DNA from: Paludibacteraceae bacterium
Lineage (GTDB): Bacteria; Bacteroidota; Bacteroidia; Bacteroidales; Paludibacteraceae
Assembly (NCBI GenBank): GCA_017962005.1
Contig: JAGCWE010000061.1
Coordinates: 1 to 54,528, forward strand
Reading direction: 5' to 3'
Length of the DNA stretch: 54,528 nucleotides
Shown: piece by piece, positions 1 through 6,472 of the stretch
Position numbering within the stretch: position 1 is the stretch's first letter
Layout of the letters: every line of letters begins with the position of its first letter
The notes under the pieces: model-generated
Seen by the model: only the letters and a program-made list of their open reading frames with translations
Database searches by the model: none
Told to the model about the DNA's origin: nothing
Program-made: the position numbers and the translations under genes

Positions 1-389
1 CCGTCCACCTTCACCAGCCGGTCGCCCGCTCGGATGGCATTCACCTGCGCAGGCATGCCTTCGTAGGGCTCGGCGATGTAAATCATGCTGTCGCGCGTCA
101 TTATCAGCGCGCCGATGCCGCCGTATTGTCCCGTGGTCATTATACGCAGGTCCGTGTCACGCTCTTTCGGTATATAGATGGTATAAGGGTCCACCTGACG
201 GAGCATCATACGGATGCCCTCTTCTGTCATGCGGTCGTAGTTGAGCGTGTCAAAGTAGTTCATGTCCAACTGGCGCATCACATCGGTTAGTATGGACATC
301 GACTTCTCTATGCGCGTTGTCTGCTCCTGCGCCCGGGCAGGAGTCAGCAGTAATAACAGTAATGCAAGTACAGGAATGTTACGTTTCAT
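1..389 (-). CDS. S41-family C-terminal processing peptidase, N-terminal part (cut by window edge)
   Basis: The gene runs leftward from ATG at 389 and leaves the window, so only about 129 N-terminal residues are visible. It starts with a signal peptide (MKRNIPVLALLLLLLTPARA, about 20 residues), followed by a helical segment and the start of a PDZ-like domain (GQYGGIGALI, then EPYEGMPAQ and IRAGDRLVKVDG). This order is typical of periplasmic C-terminal processing (CtpA/Prc-like) serine proteases in Bacteroidales, which trim or degrade exported proteins. The Ser/Lys catalytic part lies outside the window, so activity cannot be judged. It is last in a leftward run after the acyltransferase and coaD, 24 bases downstream of the coaD stop. 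Confidence 0.8.
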   Translation of the reverse strand, partial: MKRNIPVLALLLLLLTPARAQEQTTRIEKSMSILTDVMRQLDMNYFDTLNYDRMTEEGIRMMLRQVDPYTIYIPKERDTDLRIMTTGQYGGIGALIMTRDSMIYIAEPYEGMPAQVNAIRAGDRLVKVD

Positions 390-413
390 ATCTCTATGTT
401 TGTATATACGTTT

Positions 414-863
414 TTATGGTAGAGGGTAGGGAACCAACCTGCTGACATCCTTGTGATAGCCGTACAGTTCGCGGACCAGCGATGAGGAAATGAATGTGTG
501 TTCGGCACGGGCGTACAGCACCACCGTCTCGATATCATCCAATTGCCGGTTGGCATCCGCCATACTCTGCTCATACGCAAAGTCCTGGATCGACCTTACG
601 CCCCGCAGCAGAAAGCGCGCGTCATGCCGGCGGGCGAAATCAACGGTCAGACCGTCAAACACCTCCACCGTGACACGCTCCTCGTCCTTGAACAGTTCGC
701 GCAATGCCTGCTCGCGGAAGGACAATGGGAACAGCTCGTTCTTCTGGCTGTTTTTGCCAATGCCGATTACTATCCTGTCAAAGAGTTCCAGACCTCTTTG
801 AACCAAATCCAGATGACCTGTGGTGAACGGGTCAAAACTCCCGGGGAAAATGGCGGTGCGCAT
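414..863 (-). CDS. coaD: Phosphopantetheine adenylyltransferase (CoaD)
   Basis: The protein is about 149 residues, the normal CoaD length. It catalyses transfer of AMP from ATP to 4'-phosphopantetheine, the penultimate step of coenzyme A synthesis, in the cytoplasm. The N-terminal nucleotidyltransferase signature is clear (AIFPGSFDPFTTGHLDLV, with the T/HxGH-type TTGH), as are RGVRSIQDFAYE and the C-terminal FISSSLVRE. I chose ATG at 863. An in-frame TTG at 872 would add three residues and overlap the upstream acyltransferase stop by four bases. Either way the two genes are coupled, so they are probably co-transcribed. Confidence 0.95.
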   Translation of the reverse strand: MRTAIFPGSFDPFTTGHLDLVQRGLELFDRIVIGIGKNSQKNELFPLSFREQALRELFKDEERVTVEVFDGLTVDFARRHDARFLLRGVRSIQDFAYEQSMADANRQLDDIETVVLYARAEHTFISSSLVRELYGYHKDVSRLVPYPLP

Positions 864-868
864 ACGTG

Positions 869-1885
869 TCAATTTGTTTGTTGTTTGGCGGCTTCGTGGT
901 TGATTACGGGGTTGCGGTACATCTCCCGCAGCTTGTCCGTCAGGAACGCCTCGTCTTTGTTGGGCAGGTCAATCAGGGCAAGCCTCTCGCGCAGATACTG
1001 TTCGAACTCTTCTCCGCGTTCATAGACTTCGTAGCCTATGTGTATCTGGTAGTCTATTCGCTTGGCCACTGCCTGCACCTGCTCGTTGCGCGTCATTCCC
1101 GCGAGTTCCTCCCTGTGCGCGTCCAGCCAGTGGTTAAGGCTCGGTGTCAGACGATAGACCACGCGCCCCTTCTTGCCGAACAGGCCTGTCTTCATCGACA
1201 GTTCGTCCTCGCCTTTTGCCTTGTGCCAGTTGGGGTTGTCGCGGCGGAGTTGCATCTCGCGCGCCTTCAGGTAGTCGCAAGGGTCGTACTCGTAGTTGAT
1301 GCTCACAGGGCAGATGTTCAGTACGCGGACAGCCTCTATGAAATCATCGCTGCCTATTGTAAGCATCTTCAGTACGGCAGGCTGTGTCAGGTCGTTGCTG
1401 TCCTTGGCACGGCCCTCACGTTGTGCCAGCCAGATGCTCTTGCCCCTCTTCCTCAGGTGTTGTATGTATGAACTCAGGTGCTGCGCGTTCCTCATCACCT
1501 CCTTCGTGCCCCCGTTGCGGACCACCACGTAGCAGCGGTTGTACCGGACAAGCCATTCTATCCATCGCCTGCTCAGCAGGTTGTTGCCTATGCCTACGTA
1601 TGGACGGATGAAGTAGCGCATACGGAGCAGGTAACTGAGCCATGCCGCATCCGTTATGATGTCGCGGTGGTTCGTCAGGAAGGTGGCGCCGTGGCGTATG
1701 TCCTCGCGTATCATTCGCTTCGCCTCCTTGCCCTGCCATGGACTTGCCCCGCCGCCTGACTCCAACCGCAATGAAGTGGTCTTCCGCCGGCGCAGCATAT
1801 CCAAAAAAGGAAAGACCAGCAGAAAATCCGACACACTCAACAGCGGTCCGACTCTGTATGCCTCTATGTCTTTATACGGATTCAT
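869..1885 (-). CDS. PlsC-like lysophospholipid acyltransferase family protein
   Basis: This is about 338 residues long and begins MNPYKDIEAYRVG. It has a glycerolipid acyltransferase core: the motif ISNHR-like block reads NHRDIITDAAW (NH-x-D type catalytic box), followed by a hydrophobic RYFIRPYVGIGNN segment. The substrate-binding block reads AQREGRAKDSNDLTQ, in the place where PlsB/PlsC enzymes have EGGRSR/EGTRS. It probably transfers an acyl chain in membrane lipid synthesis, but the acceptor cannot be named. An upstream in-frame ATG (1912) lies inside the GAAAG-rich repeat just 5' of the gene, so I prefer the ATG at 1885. It is the first gene of a leftward unit with coaD and the S41 peptidase. 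Confidence 0.75.
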   Translation of the reverse strand: MNPYKDIEAYRVGPLLSVSDFLLVFPFLDMLRRRKTTSLRLESGGGASPWQGKEAKRMIREDIRHGATFLTNHRDIITDAAWLSYLLRMRYFIRPYVGIGNNLLSRRWIEWLVRYNRCYVVVRNGGTKEVMRNAQHLSSYIQHLRKRGKSIWLAQREGRAKDSNDLTQPAVLKMLTIGSDDFIEAVRVLNICPVSINYEYDPCDYLKAREMQLRRDNPNWHKAKGEDELSMKTGLFGKKGRVVYRLTPSLNHWLDAHREELAGMTRNEQVQAVAKRIDYQIHIGYEVYERGEEFEQYLRERLALIDLPNKDEAFLTDKLREMYRNPVINHEAAKQQTN

Positions 1886-1945
1886 AAAAGGCTTTCCACT
1901 TTCCACTTTCACCTTTCACCTTTCCACTTTCCACTTTCAACTTAA
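1886..1945. repeat. Short tandem CTTTCCA/CTTTCAC repeat between acyltransferase and YigZ genes
   Basis: About 55 bases between the two leftward genes consist of degenerate 6-8 base units of the type CTTTCCACTTTCAC, running into the end of the YigZ-like coding sequence. A related array (AACTTTCAACTTTC) occurs at 39691-39740 and an AT-rich one at 3793-3880. Such low-complexity arrays are frequent between genes in this group; no function is implied. Confidence 0.7.
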
Positions 1946-2287
1946 TAGGGCTTCTTTTGCGGCCTCGCGGTATGCCACCATCAGTCCGCCAGTGCCTAAT
2001 AACGTGCCGCCGAAGTAGCGAACCACAACCACCAGGACGTTGTCCTTCTTCTGCGCGTCAATCGAACGCAGGATAGGCAGACCCGCCGTGCCGTGGGGTT
2101 CGCCGTCATCCTTTGTGCGCCACAGGTCCGGGCCGAGCCGGTAGGCATAGCACACATGGCGCGCGTCGTGATAACGCTTCTTGTAGCCGGCTATTAAGTC
2201 CTTCGCCTCGTCCTCTGTCGTGATTGACTCCGCAAAAGCGAGAAACTTCGACCCTTTGCTCTTGTATATTCCTTTGCCTAATAGCAC
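1937..2287 (-). CDS. YigZ/IMPACT N-terminal domain protein (short form)
   Basis: The 116-residue protein matches the IMPACT/YigZ N-terminal domain (UPF0029 fold). The diagnostic blocks are YKSKGSKFLAFAESI near the start, ARHVCYAYRLG, DDGEPHGTAGLPIL, and VVRYFGGTLLGTGGL. Bacterial YigZ proteins usually have about 200 residues with a second C-terminal ferredoxin-like domain. Here the frame ends with TGA right after YREAAKEALLS, so only the N-terminal domain is made. The start is uncertain: GTG at 2287 is used here because no ATG lies between the promoter and the first conserved residues. A good promoter lies about 32 bases upstream (2319-2350). Function is not established for the family. Confidence 0.85.
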   Translation of the reverse strand: MLLGKGIYKSKGSKFLAFAESITTEDEAKDLIAGYKKRYHDARHVCYAYRLGPDLWRTKDDGEPHGTAGLPILRSIDAQKKDNVLVVVVRYFGGTLLGTGGLMVAYREAAKEALLS

Positions 2288-2318
2288 GCTTGATAACCTG
2301 ATTACTCTGACTCGGCGG

Positions 2319-2350
2319 CAAAGGTACTCTCAAACCTCCAATTATACAAA
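2319..2350 (-). promoter_or_regulatory. Bacteroidetes-type promoter for the YigZ-like gene
   Basis: Read leftward: -33 box TTTG (2347-2350), 20-base spacer, and -7 box TACCTTTG (2319-2326). This matches TTTG/N19-21/TAnnTTTG. It leaves a leader of about 25 bases before the GTG at 2287. Confidence 0.75.
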
Positions 2351-2468
2351 CAAAACCGATATTTCTCTCGCTAACCGCATCAAACTCCCGAACGTGGCGT
2401 ATCCAGTGCTGTTTGCAACAGAGACTCGGACTATACGGATAGCAATAAAGTAGCATATTCCTCCGTAG

Positions 2469-2506
2469 GATAACCGATAGATAACCGTAAGATAACCGAA
2501 GGATAG
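2469..2506 (+). repeat. 11-bp tandem repeat GATAACCGnnn (3.5 copies)
   Basis: Three consecutive 11-base units start at 2469, 2480 and 2491 (GATAACCGATA, GATAACCGTAA, GATAACCGAAG), with a decayed fourth (GATAGTG) at 2502. They sit between the YigZ promoter and the left end of the insertion sequence, outside the element. Function unknown. Confidence 0.75.
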
Positions 2507-2542
2507 TGCTACTCTGACCGATGGCACACCGTACTCCGACCG

Positions 2543-2564
2543 TACGGAGTTGGCACTAAAATAG
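2543..2564 (+). repeat. Left terminal inverted repeat of the IS1595-family element
   Basis: It starts TACGGAGTTGGCACTAAA and is matched by the reverse complement of 3763-3784 at 21 of 22 positions. Confidence 0.85.
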
Positions 2565-2676
2565 TACAAGAGACACAAAGGGAAGGATTATTGTATAATT
2601 ATTTGATTTTCTGTTAAATATATTTTTCTGTTTCAGATGATTGTCGTAACTTTACATCGTCTAAACGATTGAAGTT

Positions 2677-3627
2677 ATGAGAGTTAAGCAGAATGATTTG
2701 ACCATTCAAGACATAATGCATCACGCCGATGAATTATGGCTCTTGTTCCGCTATTCGGACGGCAAACCGGTATGTCCGTACTGCGGGCACCAAACCAAAC
2801 AGTACGTATGCAAAGACGGACGGTACAAATGCAACCATTGCAACCATCGTTACTCGTCACGTGTCGGGACAGTGTTCCACAACACCAAACTCACCACCAA
2901 ACAGATTATGCTCGGCCTGTATCTGGTACTATCCCAGCCGACCATCAGCGGTCTGACATTGGCACGACAGGTCGGGATAACGTACAATGCCAGTTGGGCG
3001 TTTCTTAAAAGGGTACAGGTGGCAACCGAACAGACTGACGTGCTGACCGGAGTGGTGGCTGTGGACGAGGTGTATCTTGGAGGAAAATGGAAATACATCC
3101 ATTTCAAGCGGAAATTGCAGATATTACGCGGATTAGGTCTTATCGGCGATAGCGATTTCCATTTCACACAATCACAGGCATTGCAAGGCATAGACAGGTA
3201 CAAACACCCTGTCTTTGGCGGCAATGACGGACATCGAATCTTTCTGTTACAGATGCCGTGCGACTTTGACAAGGAATGTATTATGGAAGCATATAATGCC
3301 CATACTGCCAATGTGACAACATGCGTGACGGACGATTCCTCGCTATACACCAATTGGAAGGATGCACACGAGGTCAACAACCATTCGAAACACAAATACC
3401 GTTCGGAAGGGGGGCATTCTTCCAATCCTATTGAAGGCACATTCGGACATTACAGGACAATGTTCCGTTGCGGATATGTGCATTGCGATGAGAAATACGT
3501 GCAATTGTATCTGAATCTGTTTGTCTTCAAGTGGAACAACCGCAACAATACGTTCTATAACATGCTGGCGAATATGGTTGGTTGTATCAAGCGGAAGCGA
3601 TGCCGGTACAAGGACATTATGGCGTAG
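2677..3627 (+). CDS. IS1595-family transposase (probably ends early at an amber codon)
   Basis: The 316-residue product has an N-terminal zinc ribbon (CPYCG near residue 33 and CNHC near 56), a helix-turn-helix-like region (SGLTLARQVGITYNASW), and an RNase H-like transposase core with AVDEVYLGGKWK, the TDDSSLYTNW block and the family signature GGHSSNPIEGTFGHYR. This is the ISXO2/IS1595 transposase architecture. The stop at 3625-3627 is TAG. The same frame then stays open for 47 more sensible codons (starting DGLQKYKIRAQEKE) and stops inside the right terminal repeat. That suggests the original gene was longer and this copy has a nonsense mutation. Start ATG 2677. Confidence 0.9.
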   Translation: MRVKQNDLTIQDIMHHADELWLLFRYSDGKPVCPYCGHQTKQYVCKDGRYKCNHCNHRYSSRVGTVFHNTKLTTKQIMLGLYLVLSQPTISGLTLARQVGITYNASWAFLKRVQVATEQTDVLTGVVAVDEVYLGGKWKYIHFKRKLQILRGLGLIGDSDFHFTQSQALQGIDRYKHPVFGGNDGHRIFLLQMPCDFDKECIMEAYNAHTANVTTCVTDDSSLYTNWKDAHEVNNHSKHKYRSEGGHSSNPIEGTFGHYRTMFRCGYVHCDEKYVQLYLNLFVFKWNNRNNTFYNMLANMVGCIKRKRCRYKDIMA

Positions 3628-3771
3628 GACGGGTTGCAGAAGTATAAGATACGGGCACAAGAGAAAGAAAACAATCGGCGGGATTTTGCGGCTACTATAC
3701 TAAAAGAGATTGATTTTGCAAGCAGTGTTACAATTGATAATCATACATATACAAGACAAATCCTATCTTAG
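3628..3771 (+). pseudogene. In-frame continuation of the transposase beyond the amber codon
   Basis: Directly after the TAG, the transposase frame reads 47 codons without a stop (DGLQKYKIRAQEKENN through TYTRQILS), ending with TAG inside the terminal repeat. It has no start codon of its own. The simplest reading is the former C-terminus cut off by a point mutation. Translation by read-through is possible but unsupported. Confidence 0.55.
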
Positions 3772-3784
3772 TGCCAACTCCGTA
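3763..3784 (-). repeat. Right terminal inverted repeat of the IS1595-family element
   Basis: Reverse complement starts TACGGAGTTGGCACTAAG. The TAG at 3769-3771, at the inner part of this repeat, is also the stop of the frame that continues past the transposase amber codon. Confidence 0.85.
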
Positions 3785-3792
3785 GTAATTAC

Positions 3793-3880
3793 CAAATCAT
3801 CAATCATAAAACCATAAATTATCAATTATAAACTATAAATCATAAATTTGCAATTTGAAATTTGCAATCATAAATATTTC
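3793..3880 (+). repeat. AT-rich degenerate short repeats upstream of the SusE-like gene
   Basis: Degenerate units of the type ATAAATTATCAA/ATCATAAA, followed by TTTGCAATTTGAAATTTGCAA, fill the space between the insertion sequence and the promoter of the next gene. The last TTTG serves as the -33 box. Confidence 0.6.
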
Positions 3881-3893
3881 TTCCGTACCTTTG
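3861..3893 (+). promoter_or_regulatory. Promoter of the four-module secreted starch-binding-like protein
   Basis: -33 TTTG at 3861-3864, 21-base spacer, -7 TACCTTTG at 3886-3893. The leader to the ATG at 3958 is about 58 bases. Confidence 0.75.
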
Positions 3894-3957
3894 CCGCGTA
3901 TTATCGCTATCCCGAAATACCGTAAACCAACGACAACCAACCATATTATTTAAACTT

Positions 3958-5784
3958 ATGAGAAAACTAAAACTATTTTCTTTACTCGTAGCGCTCTTTT
4001 GCGCCACGAGTTTGAGTGTAGCATGGGCTTCACCATCTCAGCCAGCTGTCGGTAACCTGCCTAAACAGGAACCCGCTGTCAACTACTATGTAGTCGGCAC
4101 GATGAACAGTTGGAGCCCGAACGATGCTTACGTACTCACTGCTAATCCTGAAGTTGATGGTGAGTTTATGGGTGAGTTCACTTTCGCCGCTAATGCTGAG
4201 ATCAAGGTTAAAGGCGGTGACACATGGTATCCAAGTTCGGCAGGTAATTATGTAATCACTGACGCGGGTGTCTACACCGTTTATTTCCGTCCGAATAGCG
4301 ATGGTGGAGGCAACTGGCACGGAGGCTGCATTTTCGTTGCTAAGAAAATTAAGTACTATGTAATCGGTTCAATGACCGGATGGGACAAGAACGAGGCTTA
4401 TCTACTCACTATTAACCAGTCATCTAAATGGGAGTATAAGGGTGATTTCACATTCGCTGCTGCCAATGAGTTCAAGGTTATAGACGAGAACGGGGCTTGG
4501 TATCCGGCTGCGGCAGGTAATTTCGTAATCAATGAGGCGGGTGACTACACCGTTTATTTCCGTCCGGACGGGTATGGTGGAGAAGGTTGGCACGAAGGCT
4601 ACATCTACGCTGCTAAGAAACCCGAACCGCAACCCGCTGTCAAGTACTATGTAATAGGTTCGATGAACAACTGGACCACGGACGAGGCTTACGAACTCAC
4701 TGTTAATCCTGAAGCGGACTGGGAGTTGATGGGCGATTTCACATTCGCTGCTGCCGATGAGTTCAAGGTTATAGACGAGAACGGAAATTGGTATCCGGCT
4801 GCGGCAGATAATTTCGTAATTGATGAGGCAGGTGACTACACCGTTTATTTCCGTCCGGACGGGGCAGGTGGAGAAGGCTGGTACGAAGGCTGCATCTACG
4901 TCGAAATGAAACCCGCTGTTAAGTACTATGTAATCGGTTCGATGAACGGCTGGACCACGGACGAGGCTTACATTCTCACTGTTAACCCCGAAGCAGAATG
5001 GGAGTATATGGGCGATTTCACATTCGCTGCTAACGCTCAGTTCAAGGTTATAGACGGGAACGGAAACTGGTACCCGGGAGGTACGGACAATGACTTCATC
5101 ATCAGTGAAGCAGGTGACTACACCGTTTATTTCCGTCCGGATGGAGCTGGTGGAGAAGGCTGGCACGAAGGCTGCATCTACGCTGCGCTGCACCCGCAAG
5201 GTGTTGATATCACCGCTAACGGTGACAACGGCGTTTTCTACAGCACCTTCTATGACGGCTCGAATAAGTATCTGCTGCCCGCTGGAGTAGAGGCTTATGT
5301 GGCTACTATCAGCGGAAACGACCTCTTGTTGACTAAGATTGCGCAAGCGGGTGACGTGATACCGGCCGACAATGCTGTTATCTTCAAATCGACCGTATCT
5401 TCCTACACTATCACACCGTCGGATGCAACGCCTGTTGCCTTCAGCGTAACCAACAACCTGCAAGGTACGGATGAAGACATCAATACTGTTCCCGCCAACT
5501 GTTACGTACTCAGTGGACACTCCACCGATTATTCAGTGACCGGAATAGGATTCTATCTGTATGAAGGAACTGTGCTCCACGCGCACAAAGCCTATGTTGT
5601 TCTCAGCGGTTCGAATGTCCCGAAACGTATGCGTTTCATCTTCCAAGAGGAACAGAGCGGTACGGGAGTGGAGAACACCGAAGCAGAGAATATCCGATGC
5701 ACTAAGGTCATCGAGAACGGCATGTTCTATGTGATTAAGAACGGCGTGCGTTACAGTGCACAAGGACTGATTGTTAAGCCCTAA
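3958..5784 (+). CDS. Secreted protein with four SusE/CBM-like modules
   Basis: The 608-residue protein starts with a signal peptide (MRKLKLFSLLVALFCATSLSVAWA). Four tandem modules of about 90 residues begin near 42, 131, 228 and 321. Each has the pattern YYVIGSMNxW, then FTFAA, FKVIDENGxWYPAA and GDYTVYFRPDG. This resembles the single-domain starch-binding folds of SusE/SusF, with aromatic residues suited to glucan binding. A beta-rich domain of about 150 residues follows (FYSTFYDGSNKYLLPAGVEAY region), then a C-terminal tail (KVIENGMFYVIKNGVRYSA, ending GLIVKP) shared with other exported proteins in this window. No lipobox is seen, so surface placement would have to come from that tail. It stands alone behind its own promoter, far from SusC/D partners. 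Binding specificity is inferred. Confidence 0.75.
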   Translation: MRKLKLFSLLVALFCATSLSVAWASPSQPAVGNLPKQEPAVNYYVVGTMNSWSPNDAYVLTANPEVDGEFMGEFTFAANAEIKVKGGDTWYPSSAGNYVITDAGVYTVYFRPNSDGGGNWHGGCIFVAKKIKYYVIGSMTGWDKNEAYLLTINQSSKWEYKGDFTFAAANEFKVIDENGAWYPAAAGNFVINEAGDYTVYFRPDGYGGEGWHEGYIYAAKKPEPQPAVKYYVIGSMNNWTTDEAYELTVNPEADWELMGDFTFAAADEFKVIDENGNWYPAAADNFVIDEAGDYTVYFRPDGAGGEGWYEGCIYVEMKPAVKYYVIGSMNGWTTDEAYILTVNPEAEWEYMGDFTFAANAQFKVIDGNGNWYPGGTDNDFIISEAGDYTVYFRPDGAGGEGWHEGCIYAALHPQGVDITANGDNGVFYSTFYDGSNKYLLPAGVEAYVATISGNDLLLTKIAQAGDVIPADNAVIFKSTVSSYTITPSDATPVAFSVTNNLQGTDEDINTVPANCYVLSGHSTDYSVTGIGFYLYEGTVLHAHKAYVVLSGSNVPKRMRFIFQEEQSGTGVENTEAENIRCTKVIENGMFYVIKNGVRYSAQGLIVKP

Positions 5785-5897
5785 ATCGCTCATTAGAATT
5801 TAGTGTTTAGGTTCAGAATAAAATAACATATATAAATTAACACTCATCTTCGGTCTAATAACCGATTGGGTGAAATAATAATTACAAGGACAGAACT

Positions 5898-6029
5898 ATG
5901 AAAAACCGTTATATTATACCTCAAACAGACACCATGCCTCTCTTGTCTGCAATGTTGTGTGTAAGTGATGAAGGTGGTGGCGACTCAAACCTGCATTTCC
6001 ATCCCGAAGCATCGGATGACCAGTGGTAA
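5898..6029 (+). CDS. Short peptide gene, 43 residues, unknown function
   Basis: ATG 5898 to TAA 6029 encodes MKNRYIIPQTDTMPLLSAML, then CVSDEGGGDSNLHFHPEASDDQW. The pattern (K-rich start, Y-x2-P, a short hydrophobic stretch, then an acidic Gly/Asp-rich tail ending in Trp) resembles small uncharacterised peptides I know from Bacteroidales genomes. I cannot name a function. It lies 113 bases after the SusE-like gene and before a strong terminator, so it is probably co-transcribed with it. A degenerate second copy of its 3' half follows at about 6048-6112. An accidental open frame cannot be excluded. Confidence 0.5.
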   Translation: MKNRYIIPQTDTMPLLSAMLCVSDEGGGDSNLHFHPEASDDQW

Positions 6030-6113
6030 TCCGATGTAGACAATAACAAACCTATCCGCTCCGAAGTGTCAGATGATCAGATGACCCATGATAATCCGCT
6101 GCGGACAACCTAA

Positions 6114-6150
6114 AACAGAACGCGCAGGGCACACCCCTGCGCGTTCTGTT
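6114..6150 (+). terminator. Strong intrinsic terminator
   Basis: A perfect 16-bp stem (6114-6129 with 6135-6150; AACAGAACGCGCAGGG) with loop CACAC is followed by TCTCTTA. It closes the transcript of the SusE-like gene and the short peptide. Confidence 0.85.
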
Positions 6151-6226
6151 TCTCTTACTAAGTCGGTTTTTACAAAAAATCACATAACTCCTTGCGTATA
6201 TGAAAACAATACTATACTTTTGTGAA

Positions 6227-6376
6227 ATGAAAAAGCCGACAAATCATTTCAAAAGGAAAGACTACGAGAGTATGCGCACATCCATGATTTACGGCGATTC
6301 GCCTTCGTGGCAGGAACTGATGGACAGCCTCAACAACCTGCAAGAACAGATAAAGGATTTGCCTTACAGGGCATGA
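6227..6376 (+). CDS. Possible 49-residue peptide
   Basis: ATG 6227 to TGA 6376 encodes a charged, probably helical peptide (MKKPTNHFKRKDYESMRTS, later SWQELMDSLNNLQEQIKDL). A -7-like box TACTTTTG lies at 6215-6222, so close that a transcript from it would start at or after the ATG. Either translation starts at an upstream in-frame ATG (6200) from another promoter, or the ATG is nearly leaderless. No family recognised. Existence is uncertain. Confidence 0.35.
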   Translation: MKKPTNHFKRKDYESMRTSMIYGDSPSWQELMDSLNNLQEQIKDLPYRA

Positions 6377-6472
6377 TATTTATGCATATCTTGACGACAA
6401 ACATACTAACAGGTTTGGGCTGATTAAGTCCTTACTTTTTTACGGAGAAAAACTATAATTGTAAAATAATTT

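Larger units (their letters stand above)
2543..3784 (+). mobile_element. IS1595-family insertion sequence, about 1.24 kb
   Basis: The element is bounded by 22-bp terminal inverted repeats at 2543-2564 and 3763-3784, identical except at one position. Each begins TACGGAGTTGGCACTAA counted from the outer edge. Inside is one transposase gene. I see no direct target duplication: the 8 bases outside the left end (2535-2542) and right end (3785-3792) do not match, so the copy may be old or recombined. The left end can also pair with the flanking ACTCCG at 2533-2538. The boundaries come from the inverted repeats alone. Confidence 0.8.

Noticed and set aside
3625-3627. TAG recoded as a sense codon
   Set aside because: Other genes here use TAG as a normal stop (for example at 42970-42972, 52396-52398 and 3769-3771), so a local nonsense mutation is simpler.
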